DNA of 64,000 bases from Rhizobium sp. NZLR1 (GTDB lineage: Bacteria > Pseudomonadota > Alphaproteobacteria > Rhizobiales > Rhizobiaceae), in assembly GCF_017357385.1 (NCBI RefSeq), contig NZ_CP071632.1, forward strand, positions 2,733,501-2,797,500. The letters run 5' to 3'. A model generated the notes under the pieces. It was not told the DNA's origin. It saw only the letters and a list, made by a program, of their open reading frames with translations, and did no database searches. Made by a program: the position numbers and the translations under genes. This document shows positions 44,730 through 53,459 of this stretch, piece after piece. Every line of letters starts with the position of its first letter. The first letter of the stretch is position 1.

Positions 44730-44934
44730 ATTTCCATGCTCGCGCTGCCTGTCAGGCCGACACGACCATCGGTCTCATACCCATGCGCACTGCCCTCGTC
44801 CGTATCCTTCCGGGCGTGCGCGCCCCGAATTGTTTTTGAATATCGGACGTTCGCCCATCTTGCAGAGCAAGGATCACGAAATTATCTTTTTTTCACCGAT
44901 AGCGATTCACGGCATCGAAAGAGGGCAGATTGCG

Positions 44935-45150
44935 ATGTCAGACAAGCTGTTCAGTACGCGTGACGAACCGCTCGCATCCGAAGATCTCGATGTGTGCAGG
45001 CGTGTCCATGAAGCGCTGTGTAGAGAGCTCCAGATTGACCGATCAGGCGAGGAAGCCGCCCGTCTAGGCGCACTTATCATCGAGCTCTACCGGCAAGGCG
45101 TGCATGACGAGAACCAGCTTCGATTGCTGGCCGGCGGGAAGCGAACCTGA
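44935..45150 (+). CDS. Small conserved hypothetical protein, 71 residues
   Basis: The protein begins MSDKLFSTRDEPLASEDLDV. It is predicted helical: VCRRVHEALCRELQIDRSGE, then AARLGALIIELYRQGV. GAGGGCAG precedes the ATG at 44935. The layout resembles small soluble rhizobial proteins of unknown role. Confidence 0.65.
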   Translation: MSDKLFSTRDEPLASEDLDVCRRVHEALCRELQIDRSGEEAARLGALIIELYRQGVHDENQLRLLAGGKRT

Positions 45151-45360
45151 TAACGCGCAACCCGCTATACGCTCGAACGCAGCATTCTTTCCGGTCTCCG
45201 GCAGGCCGCGACCCACCGCATCGACCGCCGTTGGCCGAGTCCCATTTTACCCCGCTGCGTTAGCAGATGCGCACATACATCGCGCCTTTCATCCCAAAAT
45301 GAAACCAAACCCCTTCCCGTGCGTTACCCCCTCGAACATCCGTTACCCAAGGTGAGAGAA

Positions 45361-45843
45361 ATGAACAGATTCGCCATCATTGCCCTGTCGATAGCGACGG
45401 CTTTCTCCGGAATGCCGGCCTCGGCAGGCCCTGCCTTCGTGCCGAGTCCGGCGCAATCGGCGCAACCGGCGTCTCAAAGTGCCGCCCATATCATGACCGT
45501 CGGCTGCAACAACTTCACCAATTGCCCTGGGCAGTTCGGTAATGATCACAGGTGGTACCGAAACCGCCACCACTATCGCGATGGCAGCTACTACCGCGAC
45601 GACCGCTATGGATGGGATCGTGGCTATAATCGTCACTATCACCACCATGACAATAGCGGCGCCATCATCGGCGGGCTCGCTGCCGGCGCGCTCATCGGCG
45701 GCATCATCGCCTCGCAGCCGCGCGCCTATTCTTCACGCGCCTACAGCTCGCATGCCGACTATTGCTACAGCCGCTACCGGTCTTACCGCGCCTACGACAA
45801 TACCTTCCAGCCGAGCTACGGCCCGCGCCGCGAGTGCCAATAA
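45361..45843 (+). CDS. BA14K family protein
   Basis: The 160-residue protein has an N-terminal signal (MNRFAIIALSIATAFSGMPA). A His/Tyr/Arg-rich segment follows, then one membrane-like glycine-rich segment (GAIIGGLAAGALIGGIIAS) and the C-terminal BA14K signature ADYCYSRYRSYRAYDNTFQP. The name comes from a 14-kDa Brucella immunoreactive protein with lectin-like properties. GGTGAGAG precedes the ATG. It has its own terminator. Confidence 0.87.
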   Translation: MNRFAIIALSIATAFSGMPASAGPAFVPSPAQSAQPASQSAAHIMTVGCNNFTNCPGQFGNDHRWYRNRHHYRDGSYYRDDRYGWDRGYNRHYHHHDNSGAIIGGLAAGALIGGIIASQPRAYSSRAYSSHADYCYSRYRSYRAYDNTFQPSYGPRRECQ

Positions 45844-45866
45844 ACCGATCCACCCGTCAACAGCGA

Positions 45867-45893
45867 GCCTCGCATGAAAATGCGGGGCTTTTT
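45867..45893 (+). terminator. Terminator of the BA14K gene
   Basis: GCCTCGCAT, a GAAA loop and ATGCGGGGC are followed by five T residues, 24 bases after the stop codon. Confidence 0.87.
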
Positions 45894-45938
45894 GATGCCG
45901 CACGGGCAACGCCTGGGGCAAGACTGAGCGTGTATCTC

Positions 45939-46808
45939 TCAGTAGGTCGCCGCCGGTTTCGGCTTCTTCTCGGTCCATTGCGGCGGCGCGCCGTATTTGG
46001 CGGCCACAGCTCCCATCAGTCCGGGCGACCGGCCAAAGGCGTCGCAGGCGGCGTATTTCGGTTTTCCGCCGAGCCAGGATTTCATTCGCTGCCCCGACGG
46101 CAGCGAGATATCCAATCCCTTCGGTTCCTTGCCTTTGATCAGCATGCGGGAAAATTCGCTGCTGAATTTCGACGCCAGGCCATAGGCGTCGCCGACTTCG
46201 GAAACGCGGGGAGTGTTCTGCAGCGAGTTTGCCCCGCGCGACCAGACGATCGCCGCCCGCTGCACACCATCGCGGTCGACGGCCTCAGCCTCGACCGCCA
46301 GTCCACCGAGGCCGGCCGGCAGCCGCGGCACGCCGACGGGCAGCACGAAACCGGTGCCAACCGTCACAACGGTGGAAACACCCGCCATCGCCTTATTGGT
46401 CGGTACAATGTCGGTGACAACGGAGCGGATCGTCAGGTCCGCCGGTTGGCCTGAAGAGACCAGCTGATATTTGTCGCTGAGCGAAATGCAGAGCGCCCGG
46501 TCCAGCGCGTTCGCCACCATCACCCGGTCGGCGTCCGATTTGACGCGGGTCGCGGCGCTGAAAGCGAAGGTTGTCGGCACGATATTCACCGTCTTTGCCG
46601 GGCTAAGGCGCGTCCCATCGACATAGACGCGCGATTTCGACAACTTGCCCTTCGGCGGGCCGAGATTGCCGTAGAAGGAAAGCGTGCCGGCCCCCTTGAG
46701 GGGCACCGAGCTGCACCCTGCCGCTGTCATGGCAAGCGCCACCGGCAAGGCGAGAGACAAGCCCCTCGGAGCCTGTAGGAAAGAAAATGAAAATGGATTG
46801 CTGCGCAC
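45939..46808 (-). CDS. DUF3313 family lipoprotein
   Basis: The 289-residue protein has a signal ending ALAMTAAGC with a lipobox, then the DUF3313 pattern: LSKSRVYVDGTRLSPAKTVN, DRALCISLSDKYQLVSS and DLTIRSVVTDIVPTN. It is probably an outer-membrane lipoprotein of unknown role. I choose a GTG start at 46808 because GGAGG lies nine bases before it. The upstream ATG at 46838 falls in a dispersed repeat. Confidence 0.78.
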   Translation of the reverse strand: MRSNPFSFSFLQAPRGLSLALPVALAMTAAGCSSVPLKGAGTLSFYGNLGPPKGKLSKSRVYVDGTRLSPAKTVNIVPTTFAFSAATRVKSDADRVMVANALDRALCISLSDKYQLVSSGQPADLTIRSVVTDIVPTNKAMAGVSTVVTVGTGFVLPVGVPRLPAGLGGLAVEAEAVDRDGVQRAAIVWSRGANSLQNTPRVSEVGDAYGLASKFSSEFSRMLIKGKEPKGLDISLPSGQRMKSWLGGKPKYAACDAFGRSPGLMGAVAAKYGAPPQWTEKKPKPAATY

Positions 46809-46835
46809 GCTGTCTGGCCTCCGTCGCCGATAGCG

Positions 46836-46936
46836 CATAACCCCGAAAATCGAAATCGATTTCCGGAAAGGATTATGCGCAGGTTTAAAGCGCTAGAGCG
46901 TCCTTGGCGCGTCTTGTAAGACGCGCCGCGCTCTAG
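46836..46936. repeat. Rhizobial intergenic palindromic repeat
   Basis: It is a compound element. GCATAACCCCGAAAATCG and an inverse copy ending GGATTATGC lie first. CTAGAGCG...GGCGCGTCTT and AAGACGCGCC...CGCTCTAG follow as a 44-base palindrome. Both halves look like the rhizobial dispersed repeats. Confidence 0.75.
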
Positions 46937-47023
46937 TCTCAGGCGAAAGTGGCGGTCGAGAATTGCCGCAACATTACAGGTCGCTTCCGGCGGGCGGTTG
47001 CGGCTCAAGCCAGCCTGACCTAC

Positions 47024-48379
47024 CTATGCGAGTTCGATCATCACTCGTGTCCCGGCTGCACTGCTCTCGATGCTGACCGCGCCGCCATGGTTTGCGGCGA
47101 CCTGCTTGACGAGGCTGAGGCCGAGACCGGCGCCCTTGCTTCTTGGAGTGACGCGATAGAAGGGCTCGAACACCAGTTCGCGATGTTCGGCCGGAATGCC
47201 TGGCCCCTCGTCGGCGACGCTGATCCTGCCGCCGCCGGAAGCCGAGCGCGATATCGCGACCGTGATCATGCCCCCATTGCCGCCGTGGTCGATGGCATTG
47301 CGCACCAGGTTGCTGACCGCCCGCGGTAAGGCGGAAGGGCTGCCGCGGCGTTCAAGGCTCTCCACCTCGCTTTGAAAGCAGATCTGGTAGCCGCCCGCGA
47401 TTGCCAGTGGCGCGAGGTCGGCAACCACAGTGCGGGCGATGCCGACGAGATCGACCGTTTCGTCAAGATCGGCCGCCTGGTCGTTTCGCTCGAAATCGAG
47501 CAGCTGTTCGGCCGCCTCGGCCAGCCGCGCCACGTCGTCGAGCAGCCGCTGCCGCTCGCGGCCATCGGGCATGCCGTCGATACGCGTCTGCATGATGGCG
47601 ATCGGCGTCCGCAGCTCATGCGCCGCATCGATCAGGAAGCGCTGGCGTTTGCGGAATTCATTCTCCAGCCGCTCCAGCGTACTGTTGAAGGCGGTCACGA
47701 GCGGCGACACTTCCCGGGGAATGCCGCTCACGGGAAGGCGTGCGCCCTGCCGGCGCGGCTCGATTGCCGCTGCGGCACGCGCCACGTCGCTGATCCCCCT
47801 CAGCGCCCGCCCGACAATCCGGGGCACAGCAAAAAAGACCGCCGGCAGAGCGACCGCCAGCAGCGGCACATAGATCGGATAGGTCTCTGTGAGCATGGTC
47901 AGGAAGGTGGCGCTCCGGCTCGGGTTGCCGCCATACATCACCCGGAAAGGCCCGATCCCCGTCTCGACACTGTCGATCGAGGCGCTCTCGCCGGTAAAGG
48001 CGGCACCGCGTATATCGGCCTCCTTGATCAGGTGCACATAGGGGCCAAGCACCTGATAGGCCTCCGGCACGGCGCCATAGGAAACAGTCTGCCCGTCCGG
48101 CGCAGCTACGACGAACCAGAGCCTGTCGCTCTCGGCCTTGAAGGCGCTAAGGCGCGGGCTGTCGACGATGACGAGCTTGCCCTGCGTATCGCGGATCAGC
48201 GCCTCATCGAGCGCTGCGGTCAGCCTGTATTCCATGGCGACGTTCGGCGAGAGGATCATCGCCCCGTAAACGCAAAGGCCGACGATGACAGCCGCCACCA
48301 CGGCGACGAAAACGATGCTGAGCTGCCAGCTGAGCCGCCACCAAAGCGACGGATTGGCGTATTGCACCTTGGCCATCAT
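47024..48379 (-). CDS. Two-component sensor histidine kinase
   Basis: A 451-residue membrane kinase. TM1 (about residues 20-43) and TM2 (about 170-190) flank a periplasmic sensor region, then a HAMP-like segment. The dimerisation histidine is in IDAAHELRTPIAIMQTR. The ATP-binding domain has NLVRNAIDHGG (N box), DEGPGIP (G1) and GAGLGLSLVKQ (G2). Its start overlaps the stop of the response regulator by four bases (ATGATGG), so the two are translationally coupled. Signal unknown; the architecture resembles QseC/TctE kinases. Confidence 0.92.
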   Translation of the reverse strand: MMAKVQYANPSLWWRLSWQLSIVFVAVVAAVIVGLCVYGAMILSPNVAMEYRLTAALDEALIRDTQGKLVIVDSPRLSAFKAESDRLWFVVAAPDGQTVSYGAVPEAYQVLGPYVHLIKEADIRGAAFTGESASIDSVETGIGPFRVMYGGNPSRSATFLTMLTETYPIYVPLLAVALPAVFFAVPRIVGRALRGISDVARAAAAIEPRRQGARLPVSGIPREVSPLVTAFNSTLERLENEFRKRQRFLIDAAHELRTPIAIMQTRIDGMPDGRERQRLLDDVARLAEAAEQLLDFERNDQAADLDETVDLVGIARTVVADLAPLAIAGGYQICFQSEVESLERRGSPSALPRAVSNLVRNAIDHGGNGGMITVAISRSASGGGRISVADEGPGIPAEHRELVFEPFYRVTPRSKGAGLGLSLVKQVAANHGGAVSIESSAAGTRVMIELA

Positions 48380-49047
48380 TCTTCCTTCATGAGATAGCCG
48401 ACGCCGCGGATATTATGGATCGCGACACCGGCGCCGGCATCGATCAGCCGCTTGCGCAGCCGCGAAATATGCGCATCGAGCGCATTCGACTGGATTTCCT
48501 CTTCGTAATTATAAACCGCCGCCTCCAGTGTCGAGCGGAGCACGGTCTTCTCCTTCCTCCTTGCAAGGGCGGCCAGCACCAGAAGTTCGCGTCGCGGCAG
48601 GTCGAGCGGCACCGTTGCGACAGTGACGCTGAGATGCAGCGGATCGATCACCATCCGCCCGGCGGTAATCTGCAATTCGGCAAGACCCGGCGCCCGCCGC
48701 AGCACGGCCCGCAGCCGCGCCATCAGCTCTTCGACCAGGAACGGCTTGCCAAGATAGTCGTCGGCGCCCAGGTCCAGCCCTTCAACCCGTTCCTTCGGCT
48801 CGTTGCGCGCCGTCAGCACAATGATCGGCGTATCCTTCCCCGTCCGCCTCAGCTCTGGAATGAAGCTCAGCCCCTCTCCATCGGGCAGGCGCCGGTCGAG
48901 CAGGATCGCGTCGTAGAGGTTCTGCCGCGTCAGCTCGACGGCATCGGCCAGGTGCATCGTGTGGTCGGTGACGATCGCATGTTTGCCAAGCGCTGCCGAC
49001 AGCGCCTCGGCCAGCTCCCGCTCGTCTTCTATCAACAATATCCGCAT
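48376..49047 (-). CDS. OmpR/PhoB-type response regulator
   Basis: The 223-residue protein has a receiver domain (EDE near residue 8, phosphoacceptor aspartate 51 in AILLDRRLPDGEG, lysine in LGKPFLVEEL) and a C-terminal winged helix (NALDAHISRLRKRLIDAGAG, then IHNIRGVGYLMKEE). It is the partner of the overlapping kinase gene. The upstream region is shared with a divergent 48-residue membrane protein. Confidence 0.92.
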   Translation of the reverse strand: MRILLIEDERELAEALSAALGKHAIVTDHTMHLADAVELTRQNLYDAILLDRRLPDGEGLSFIPELRRTGKDTPIIVLTARNEPKERVEGLDLGADDYLGKPFLVEELMARLRAVLRRAPGLAELQITAGRMVIDPLHLSVTVATVPLDLPRRELLVLAALARRKEKTVLRSTLEAAVYNYEEEIQSNALDAHISRLRKRLIDAGAGVAIHNIRGVGYLMKEE

Positions 49048-49186
49048 CGCCCGCCTGTTCTCTTGACCTTCCCTCTGTCCGCCACAAGGGTTGCGGCAGC
49101 ATTGCGGAGCTTGCAAGGCAGCCGGTCATGCTGCCGCAATTGTTGAGGTCCAGTACAAAGGACATCCGCGGCATCTGGAGATCAAG

Positions 49187-49333
49187 ATGATCCGACCTAT
49201 CCTCCGTTTCCTCAAGAGGCATTTCCTCTCCGCCTTCATCCTCGCCGCGCTGCTCGCAGCCCCGCTCGTGATACTGCACACGCTCCAGGAAAAAACAGCG
49301 TTCGAGAGCGGCCTGCTGATGGAGATCCGATGA
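49187..49333 (+). CDS. Small membrane protein, 48 residues
   Basis: The protein has a basic start (MIRPILRFLKRHF), one membrane helix (LSAFILAALLAAPLVILHTL) and a short acidic tail. CTGGAG precedes the ATG at 49187 at good spacing. It is divergent from the two-component system and could be its target or accessory. Function unknown. Confidence 0.6.
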   Translation: MIRPILRFLKRHFLSAFILAALLAAPLVILHTLQEKTAFESGLLMEIR

Positions 49334-49353
49334 CCGGGCGGACCTCAGGCGAT

Positions 49354-49887
49354 TTAGCCGGCTGCCTTGCAATAGGCCGAGAAGGCCTGAAGATAGGCCT
49401 GCACCCTCAAACGGTTCTCCACCGTCGCGACAGCCCGAAACACCTCGGCCGGTTCCAGCTTCATCAAAGGAAGCCGCAGAAAGATATCGTCCGCGAAGCG
49501 GTCGGTGATGGTCGCAAGGATCGTGCGCAGACCTGCCAGCATGTCATCGCCCCGATGTGATGCGTGCAGCAGTGCAACGGGCCTGTGGACGATCTGCTCT
49601 CCTGACACCAGCCAGTCGATCGCATTCTTGAGGCCGCCGGGAATGGATCGCACATATTCCGGGCTGGCGATGATCACCCCGTCGCTCCGAGCGATCACGT
49701 CGATGAAATCCCGCACCGCCGCCGGCAGGGATTCCCCCTCGAGATCAGGCGAGAATACCGGCAGGTATCCCACGCCATCGAAGATCGCAATCTCGATCTC
49801 ACTTGGTGCGACGACGCTGATGGCCCGCAGCATGGCCGTATTGGTGGAATCGCGCCGAGCGCTGCCGGATATTGCGAGAATCTTCAT
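49354..49887 (-). CDS. NADPH-dependent FMN reductase (flavodoxin-like)
   Basis: The 177-residue protein opens MKILAISGSARRDSTNTAML, the FMN-phosphate loop of the ChrR/Lot6-like reductases. It contains VIIASPEYVRSIPGGLKNAIDW, the family flavin motif. It reduces quinones, dyes or metals using NADPH. The ATG at 49887 starts the beta strand of the fold, so the upstream frame is not used. Confidence 0.88.
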   Translation of the reverse strand: MKILAISGSARRDSTNTAMLRAISVVAPSEIEIAIFDGVGYLPVFSPDLEGESLPAAVRDFIDVIARSDGVIIASPEYVRSIPGGLKNAIDWLVSGEQIVHRPVALLHASHRGDDMLAGLRTILATITDRFADDIFLRLPLMKLEPAEVFRAVATVENRLRVQAYLQAFSAYCKAAG

Positions 49888-50090
49888 GACCCCAACAGCG
49901 ATCGATTGATCACCGCTGTCAACGCAAAAGGCTGCGGCGCCGCGCGTGTTTTCGGATGCGCGAAGGATGCCGCAGCACTTTGAATTGGGCGATTGAGTGA
50001 CAGCCAAAAGCGACTTTTGCTTGCACTGGCCGAGCCCGGCGTTAGCCTGGGTTCCAATCCTCACAGCTGCCGAGTCGGCGGGAAATACAT

Positions 50091-51092
50091 ATGACGGCTT
50101 TGATCGAAGCCCGGGGCGTCAGCAAACGCTTCCGGCAGCACAAGAGATTTCCGGGCTTTCTGGGCGCGCTAAAGACGCTGGTGACGAGCGAATATACAGA
50201 GGTTCTGGCCGTTTCCGACATCGATTTCGACGTCGCGGCCGGCGAAGCTGTGGGGTATCTCGGCCCCAATGGCGCCGGCAAATCCACCATGATCAAGATG
50301 ATGACCGGCATCCTGGTACCGAGCGCCGGCACGCTTACCGTGCTTGGCCGCACACCGCATCTCAAGCGAATGGACAATGCGCGCGAGATCGGCGTTGTCT
50401 TCGGCCAGCGCAGTCAGCTGTGGTGGGACCTGCCGCTGGTCGACAGTTTCACCTTGCACCAGCGCATCTACGATATATCAGCCGCCCGCTATGCCGATAA
50501 CCTCCGGCGCTTCAGCGAGCTGCTCGACCTCACGCCCTTTCTCGACCGCGCGGTGCGCCAGCTCAGCCTCGGCCAGCGCATGCGCGCCGAGATCGTCATG
50601 TCGCTGCTGCACGATCCGAAGATCCTCTTTCTGGACGAACCGACCATCGGGCTCGACGTGGTCGCCAAGGATGCGGTGCGGCGCTTTCTTGCGGAGATCA
50701 ACCGCGAGCGCGGCGTCACCATCATCCTCACCACCCATGACCTGCAGGACATCGAAACCATCTGCCCGCGGCTGATCATGGTCGATCACTCGAGGCTGAT
50801 CTTCGACGGCGAATTGAGGAGCCTGCGCGGGGCATTGGGCTCGGCCCGGCGACTGACACTCGAATTTGCCAGCGATCCGGGACCTTTGCCGCTCAAAACG
50901 GCGTCGCTGGTCAGCGACGAGGGCCTGCGCAAGAATTATCTGATCGAGCGCGAAGACATATCGCTGGTCAAAATCCTTTCGGAGGTGGGAAGCGAGCGCG
51001 ACCTCAAGGATGTGGCGCTGCACGAGCCCGACATCGAAGAGGTCATCCGCACCTTCTACCAGGGCCGCGACGCCCGGGCGCGAGCATCATGA
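50091..51092 (+). CDS. ABC-2 type exporter, ATP-binding protein
   Basis: The 333-residue protein has Walker A GPNGAGKSTMIKMMTG, Q-loop GVVFGQRSQLWWDLP, signature RQLSLGQRMRAEI, Walker B ILFLDEPTIGLD and the H-loop in LTTHDLQDI. It drives the two permeases that follow. Its stop (TGA at 51090-51092) overlaps the first ATG of a 47-base tandem repeat. The substrate is not evident. Confidence 0.92.
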   Translation: MTALIEARGVSKRFRQHKRFPGFLGALKTLVTSEYTEVLAVSDIDFDVAAGEAVGYLGPNGAGKSTMIKMMTGILVPSAGTLTVLGRTPHLKRMDNAREIGVVFGQRSQLWWDLPLVDSFTLHQRIYDISAARYADNLRRFSELLDLTPFLDRAVRQLSLGQRMRAEIVMSLLHDPKILFLDEPTIGLDVVAKDAVRRFLAEINRERGVTIILTTHDLQDIETICPRLIMVDHSRLIFDGELRSLRGALGSARRLTLEFASDPGPLPLKTASLVSDEGLRKNYLIEREDISLVKILSEVGSERDLKDVALHEPDIEEVIRTFYQGRDARARAS

Positions 51093-51229
51093 GCGCTTAT
51101 TTCGCCTTCACCCGCAGTGCCCGGGCACGGACACCATGAGCGCCTATCTCGCCTTCACCCGCAACGCCCGGGCGCGGACACCATGAGCGCATATCTCGCC
51201 TTCACCCGAAACGCCCGGGCGCGGGCACC
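51089..51229 (+). repeat. Three tandem 47-base repeats at an ABC ATPase/permease junction
   Basis: Copies begin at 51089, 51136 and 51183, and a partial fourth begins the permease at 51230. Each starts ATGAGCGC and encodes a 16-residue peptide (MSAYFAFTRSARARTP in copy 1) ending in TGA, which overlaps the next ATG as ATGA. Each unit combines a copy of the ATPase gene end with the permease gene start. The chain implies repeated termination-reinitiation. No ribosome binding site is visible at each ATG. Confidence 0.9.
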
Positions 51230-52030
51230 ATGAGCGCTTATTTCGCCTTCACCCGAAGCGCCTTCCACGCGCAGCTCGCCTACCGCAACGAGGTCTGGGC
51301 CAACATCTTCGGCAAACTGGTGCAGGTCGTCGCCCGCGTCGCCATCTGGCTGGCCGTTTATGCCGGCGTCGGCGCAACCGTGGTCGACGGCGTCTCGCTG
51401 CAGCAGATGGTGACCTATGCGCTGCTCGGCGGCGCAGTGATGGGCGCCACCCGGCCTGAGAGGATCATCGGCGAGATCGGCCGGTCGCTCAAGACCGGTG
51501 ACATCGCTGTCTGGTTGCTCAAGCCGCTGTCCTATCCGCTCTATCTGTTCGCTAATGAATCCGGCAGCTTTTTCTATCGCCTGGCAACGCAGGTCATCCC
51601 GACCGTCGCCTTCACCGCATTGTTTTACGGCATGCTGCCGCCGGCAAGCCTGTTTGATGGCCTGATGTTCATTGCCTTCTGGGCGCTGTCCTTCGTGCTC
51701 GTATTTCTGATGTCGGCGGTCTCCGGGCTCGTCGCCTTCTGGCTGATGACGAGTTTCTCGCTGGACTGGATCCTCGGCGCCCTGCTGCATCTCTTCTCGG
51801 GCCTGCTGGTGCCATTCTGGTTCTTTCCCGAACCGCTGGCGACGATTGCCCGCCACCTGCCCTTCGCCTGGGTCGTCTATTATCCGAATGCGGTCTATCT
51901 CGGCAGGCTTTCGGCTGCCGACACCTGCCTTCATCTCGGCCTCGGCCTTGTCTGGGCCGGAGTGTTCCTCTTGGGCGTGCTCTGGCTGTGGCGCTCAGCC
52001 TCCCGCCGCATCACCGTGCAAGGAGGCTGA
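51230..52030 (+). CDS. ABC-2 type exporter, permease 1
   Basis: The 266-residue protein has about six membrane helices (VARVAIWLAVYAGVGATVV, AFTALFYGMLPPASL, LVFLMSAVSGLVAFWL). It begins MSAYFAFTRSAFHAQLAYRN, and shorter copies of that start lie upstream as tandem repeats. It follows the ATPase gene and precedes a second permease by one base. ABC-2 systems of this two-permease type export lipids, sugars or drugs; the substrate is unknown. Confidence 0.85.
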   Translation: MSAYFAFTRSAFHAQLAYRNEVWANIFGKLVQVVARVAIWLAVYAGVGATVVDGVSLQQMVTYALLGGAVMGATRPERIIGEIGRSLKTGDIAVWLLKPLSYPLYLFANESGSFFYRLATQVIPTVAFTALFYGMLPPASLFDGLMFIAFWALSFVLVFLMSAVSGLVAFWLMTSFSLDWILGALLHLFSGLLVPFWFFPEPLATIARHLPFAWVVYYPNAVYLGRLSAADTCLHLGLGLVWAGVFLLGVLWLWRSASRRITVQGG

Positions 52031-52031
52031 C

Positions 52032-52835
52032 GTGCTCATTCATCACCTCCGCGTCATTCCGTTGCTGGTGCGGATGCATGTCCGCTCAAAGATGGAATAT
52101 CGCGGCGCTTTCTGGCTCGATCGTTTCGCGCAGATCCTTTCCTATGGCAGCGTCTTCGCCACCATTGGCATCCTGCTCGCCCGCTTTCACACGCTGGGCG
52201 GCTGGACCTTGCCGGAGCTGGCGCTGTTGTTCAGCTTCCAGCTGCTCGCCTATTCTCTCGGCGCCGCGATGAGCTTCGTGCAATTGCGCGACCTTGAAGA
52301 ACTGGTGCGGCTCGGCACTTACGATACGCTGCTGGTCAAGCCATTGAGCCCCTGGGCCTACCTGGTCTTTTCCGGCCTCAATATCGGCTATGCCGGCCAT
52401 GTCATCCTCGCGGCAGCGCTGATGGGCTGGGCCATTCTGTCGGTCGACTTCACCTGGTCGGTTTGGTCCGTGTCGTTCCTCATTGCCACGCTCATCAGCG
52501 CGACGCTTTTGACCGGTGCGCTGATCACCATGATCGGCGCGACGGCGCTGATGTGGGTGCGGTCCAACCATTTGTTTTCGATCTTCTTCGGCTTTTGGGA
52601 ACTGACCCGTTACCCCCTTAACATCTTTCCCGGCGGCATCCAGATCACCCTCATCACCGCGGTTCCGTTGGCCCTGACCAGTTCGGTCCCGGTCGGCGCC
52701 CTGCTCGGCAAATCTATCCCGCTCCTTGGGGACTGGGCCGGGCCAGTGGCGCTCGCCGCCGGCCCCGTTTGGGTGTTGATATCGATCGCTCACTGGCGAT
52801 ACGCCACCGGCAAATACCAGGGCGCCGGCGGTTGA
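52032..52835 (+). CDS. ABC-2 type exporter, permease 2
   Basis: A 267-residue membrane protein with about six helices. It has RVIPLLVRMHVRSKMEYRGA at the N-terminus and SFVQLRDLEELVRLGTYDTL in the middle. The start is GTG at 52032, well placed after AAGGAGG, one base beyond the permease 1 stop. Together with permease 1 it forms the heterodimeric membrane part of the exporter. Confidence 0.85.
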   Translation: MLIHHLRVIPLLVRMHVRSKMEYRGAFWLDRFAQILSYGSVFATIGILLARFHTLGGWTLPELALLFSFQLLAYSLGAAMSFVQLRDLEELVRLGTYDTLLVKPLSPWAYLVFSGLNIGYAGHVILAAALMGWAILSVDFTWSVWSVSFLIATLISATLLTGALITMIGATALMWVRSNHLFSIFFGFWELTRYPLNIFPGGIQITLITAVPLALTSSVPVGALLGKSIPLLGDWAGPVALAAGPVWVLISIAHWRYATGKYQGAGG

Positions 52836-52847
52836 CCTTTCTCGAAA

Positions 52848-53369
52848 TCAGGAGACCGGCGCCGACGATTTTGCGCGGACCTCGAGGAACGCCGCCGTCA
52901 GCTTCGCCAGCACCGCCGAAGTGCACGTGCCGTTGGCTCCACCGATCGGATCGACGATATGGATCTGCCGGAGATCCTCCATGAATTCGTCCCAGAGCGG
53001 CGGCCCGCCTTCTTCGAGAAGCTGCGCGCGGATGCTCAGTTCCTCGCTGACAGGCAGATGGCGCCGCCCCCAGGCGCCGATCATGGCGAAGACGGGAACA
53101 AGCTGGATGGCCGGCTCCTCGAGGCTGTAGATTGCTTTCTGGCTGTGGCTCGGATCGTCCCGCTTGCTGATAAACCCGAGCGAGAGCAGGCGCTTCAGCC
53201 TGGCTGCTAGAATGTTGGAGGCGATCCCCTCCTCCGAATGGGTCAGCAGATCGCGGAAATGGCGGCGGTTGCCAAACATGATGTCCCGGATGATGATGAG
53301 GGTCCACCTGTCGCCCAGCACTTCCATCGTCAGGTTGATCGGGCAGCCCGAGCGCAGTTCGACATCCAC
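52848..53369 (-). CDS. HxlR-family transcriptional regulator
   Basis: The 173-residue protein carries the HxlR winged helix: CPINLTMEVLGDRWTLIIIR, FGNRRHFRDLLTHSEEGIAS and ILAARLKRLLSLGFI. It is divergent from a DHFR-like gene, and an 11-base inverted repeat lies between them. It probably represses itself and its neighbour. The inducer is unknown; the C-terminal 50 residues are longer than in minimal HxlR proteins. Confidence 0.88.
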   Translation of the reverse strand: MDVELRSGCPINLTMEVLGDRWTLIIIRDIMFGNRRHFRDLLTHSEEGIASNILAARLKRLLSLGFISKRDDPSHSQKAIYSLEEPAIQLVPVFAMIGAWGRRHLPVSEELSIRAQLLEEGGPPLWDEFMEDLRQIHIVDPIGGANGTCTSAVLAKLTAAFLEVRAKSSAPVS

Positions 53370-53385
53370 CAGGCATCTCCTTCAA

Positions 53386-53434
53386 AAAACTGGTTGCATT
53401 ATAGGATCACTTATGCGACAAAACAACCAGTTTT
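53386..53434. promoter_or_regulatory. Inverted repeat between the HxlR and DHFR-like genes
   Basis: AAAACTGGTTG and CAACCAGTTTT are perfect 11-base arms separated by 27 bases. They sit in the 90-base divergent promoter region and are probably the HxlR operator. Confidence 0.7.
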
Positions 53435-53459
53435 AATTTGCAATCAGATGGAGGAAACC

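Noticed and set aside
51089-51229. CRISPR array
   Set aside because: The 47-base repeats are contiguous with no spacers and encode copies of the permease start. No cas genes are present.
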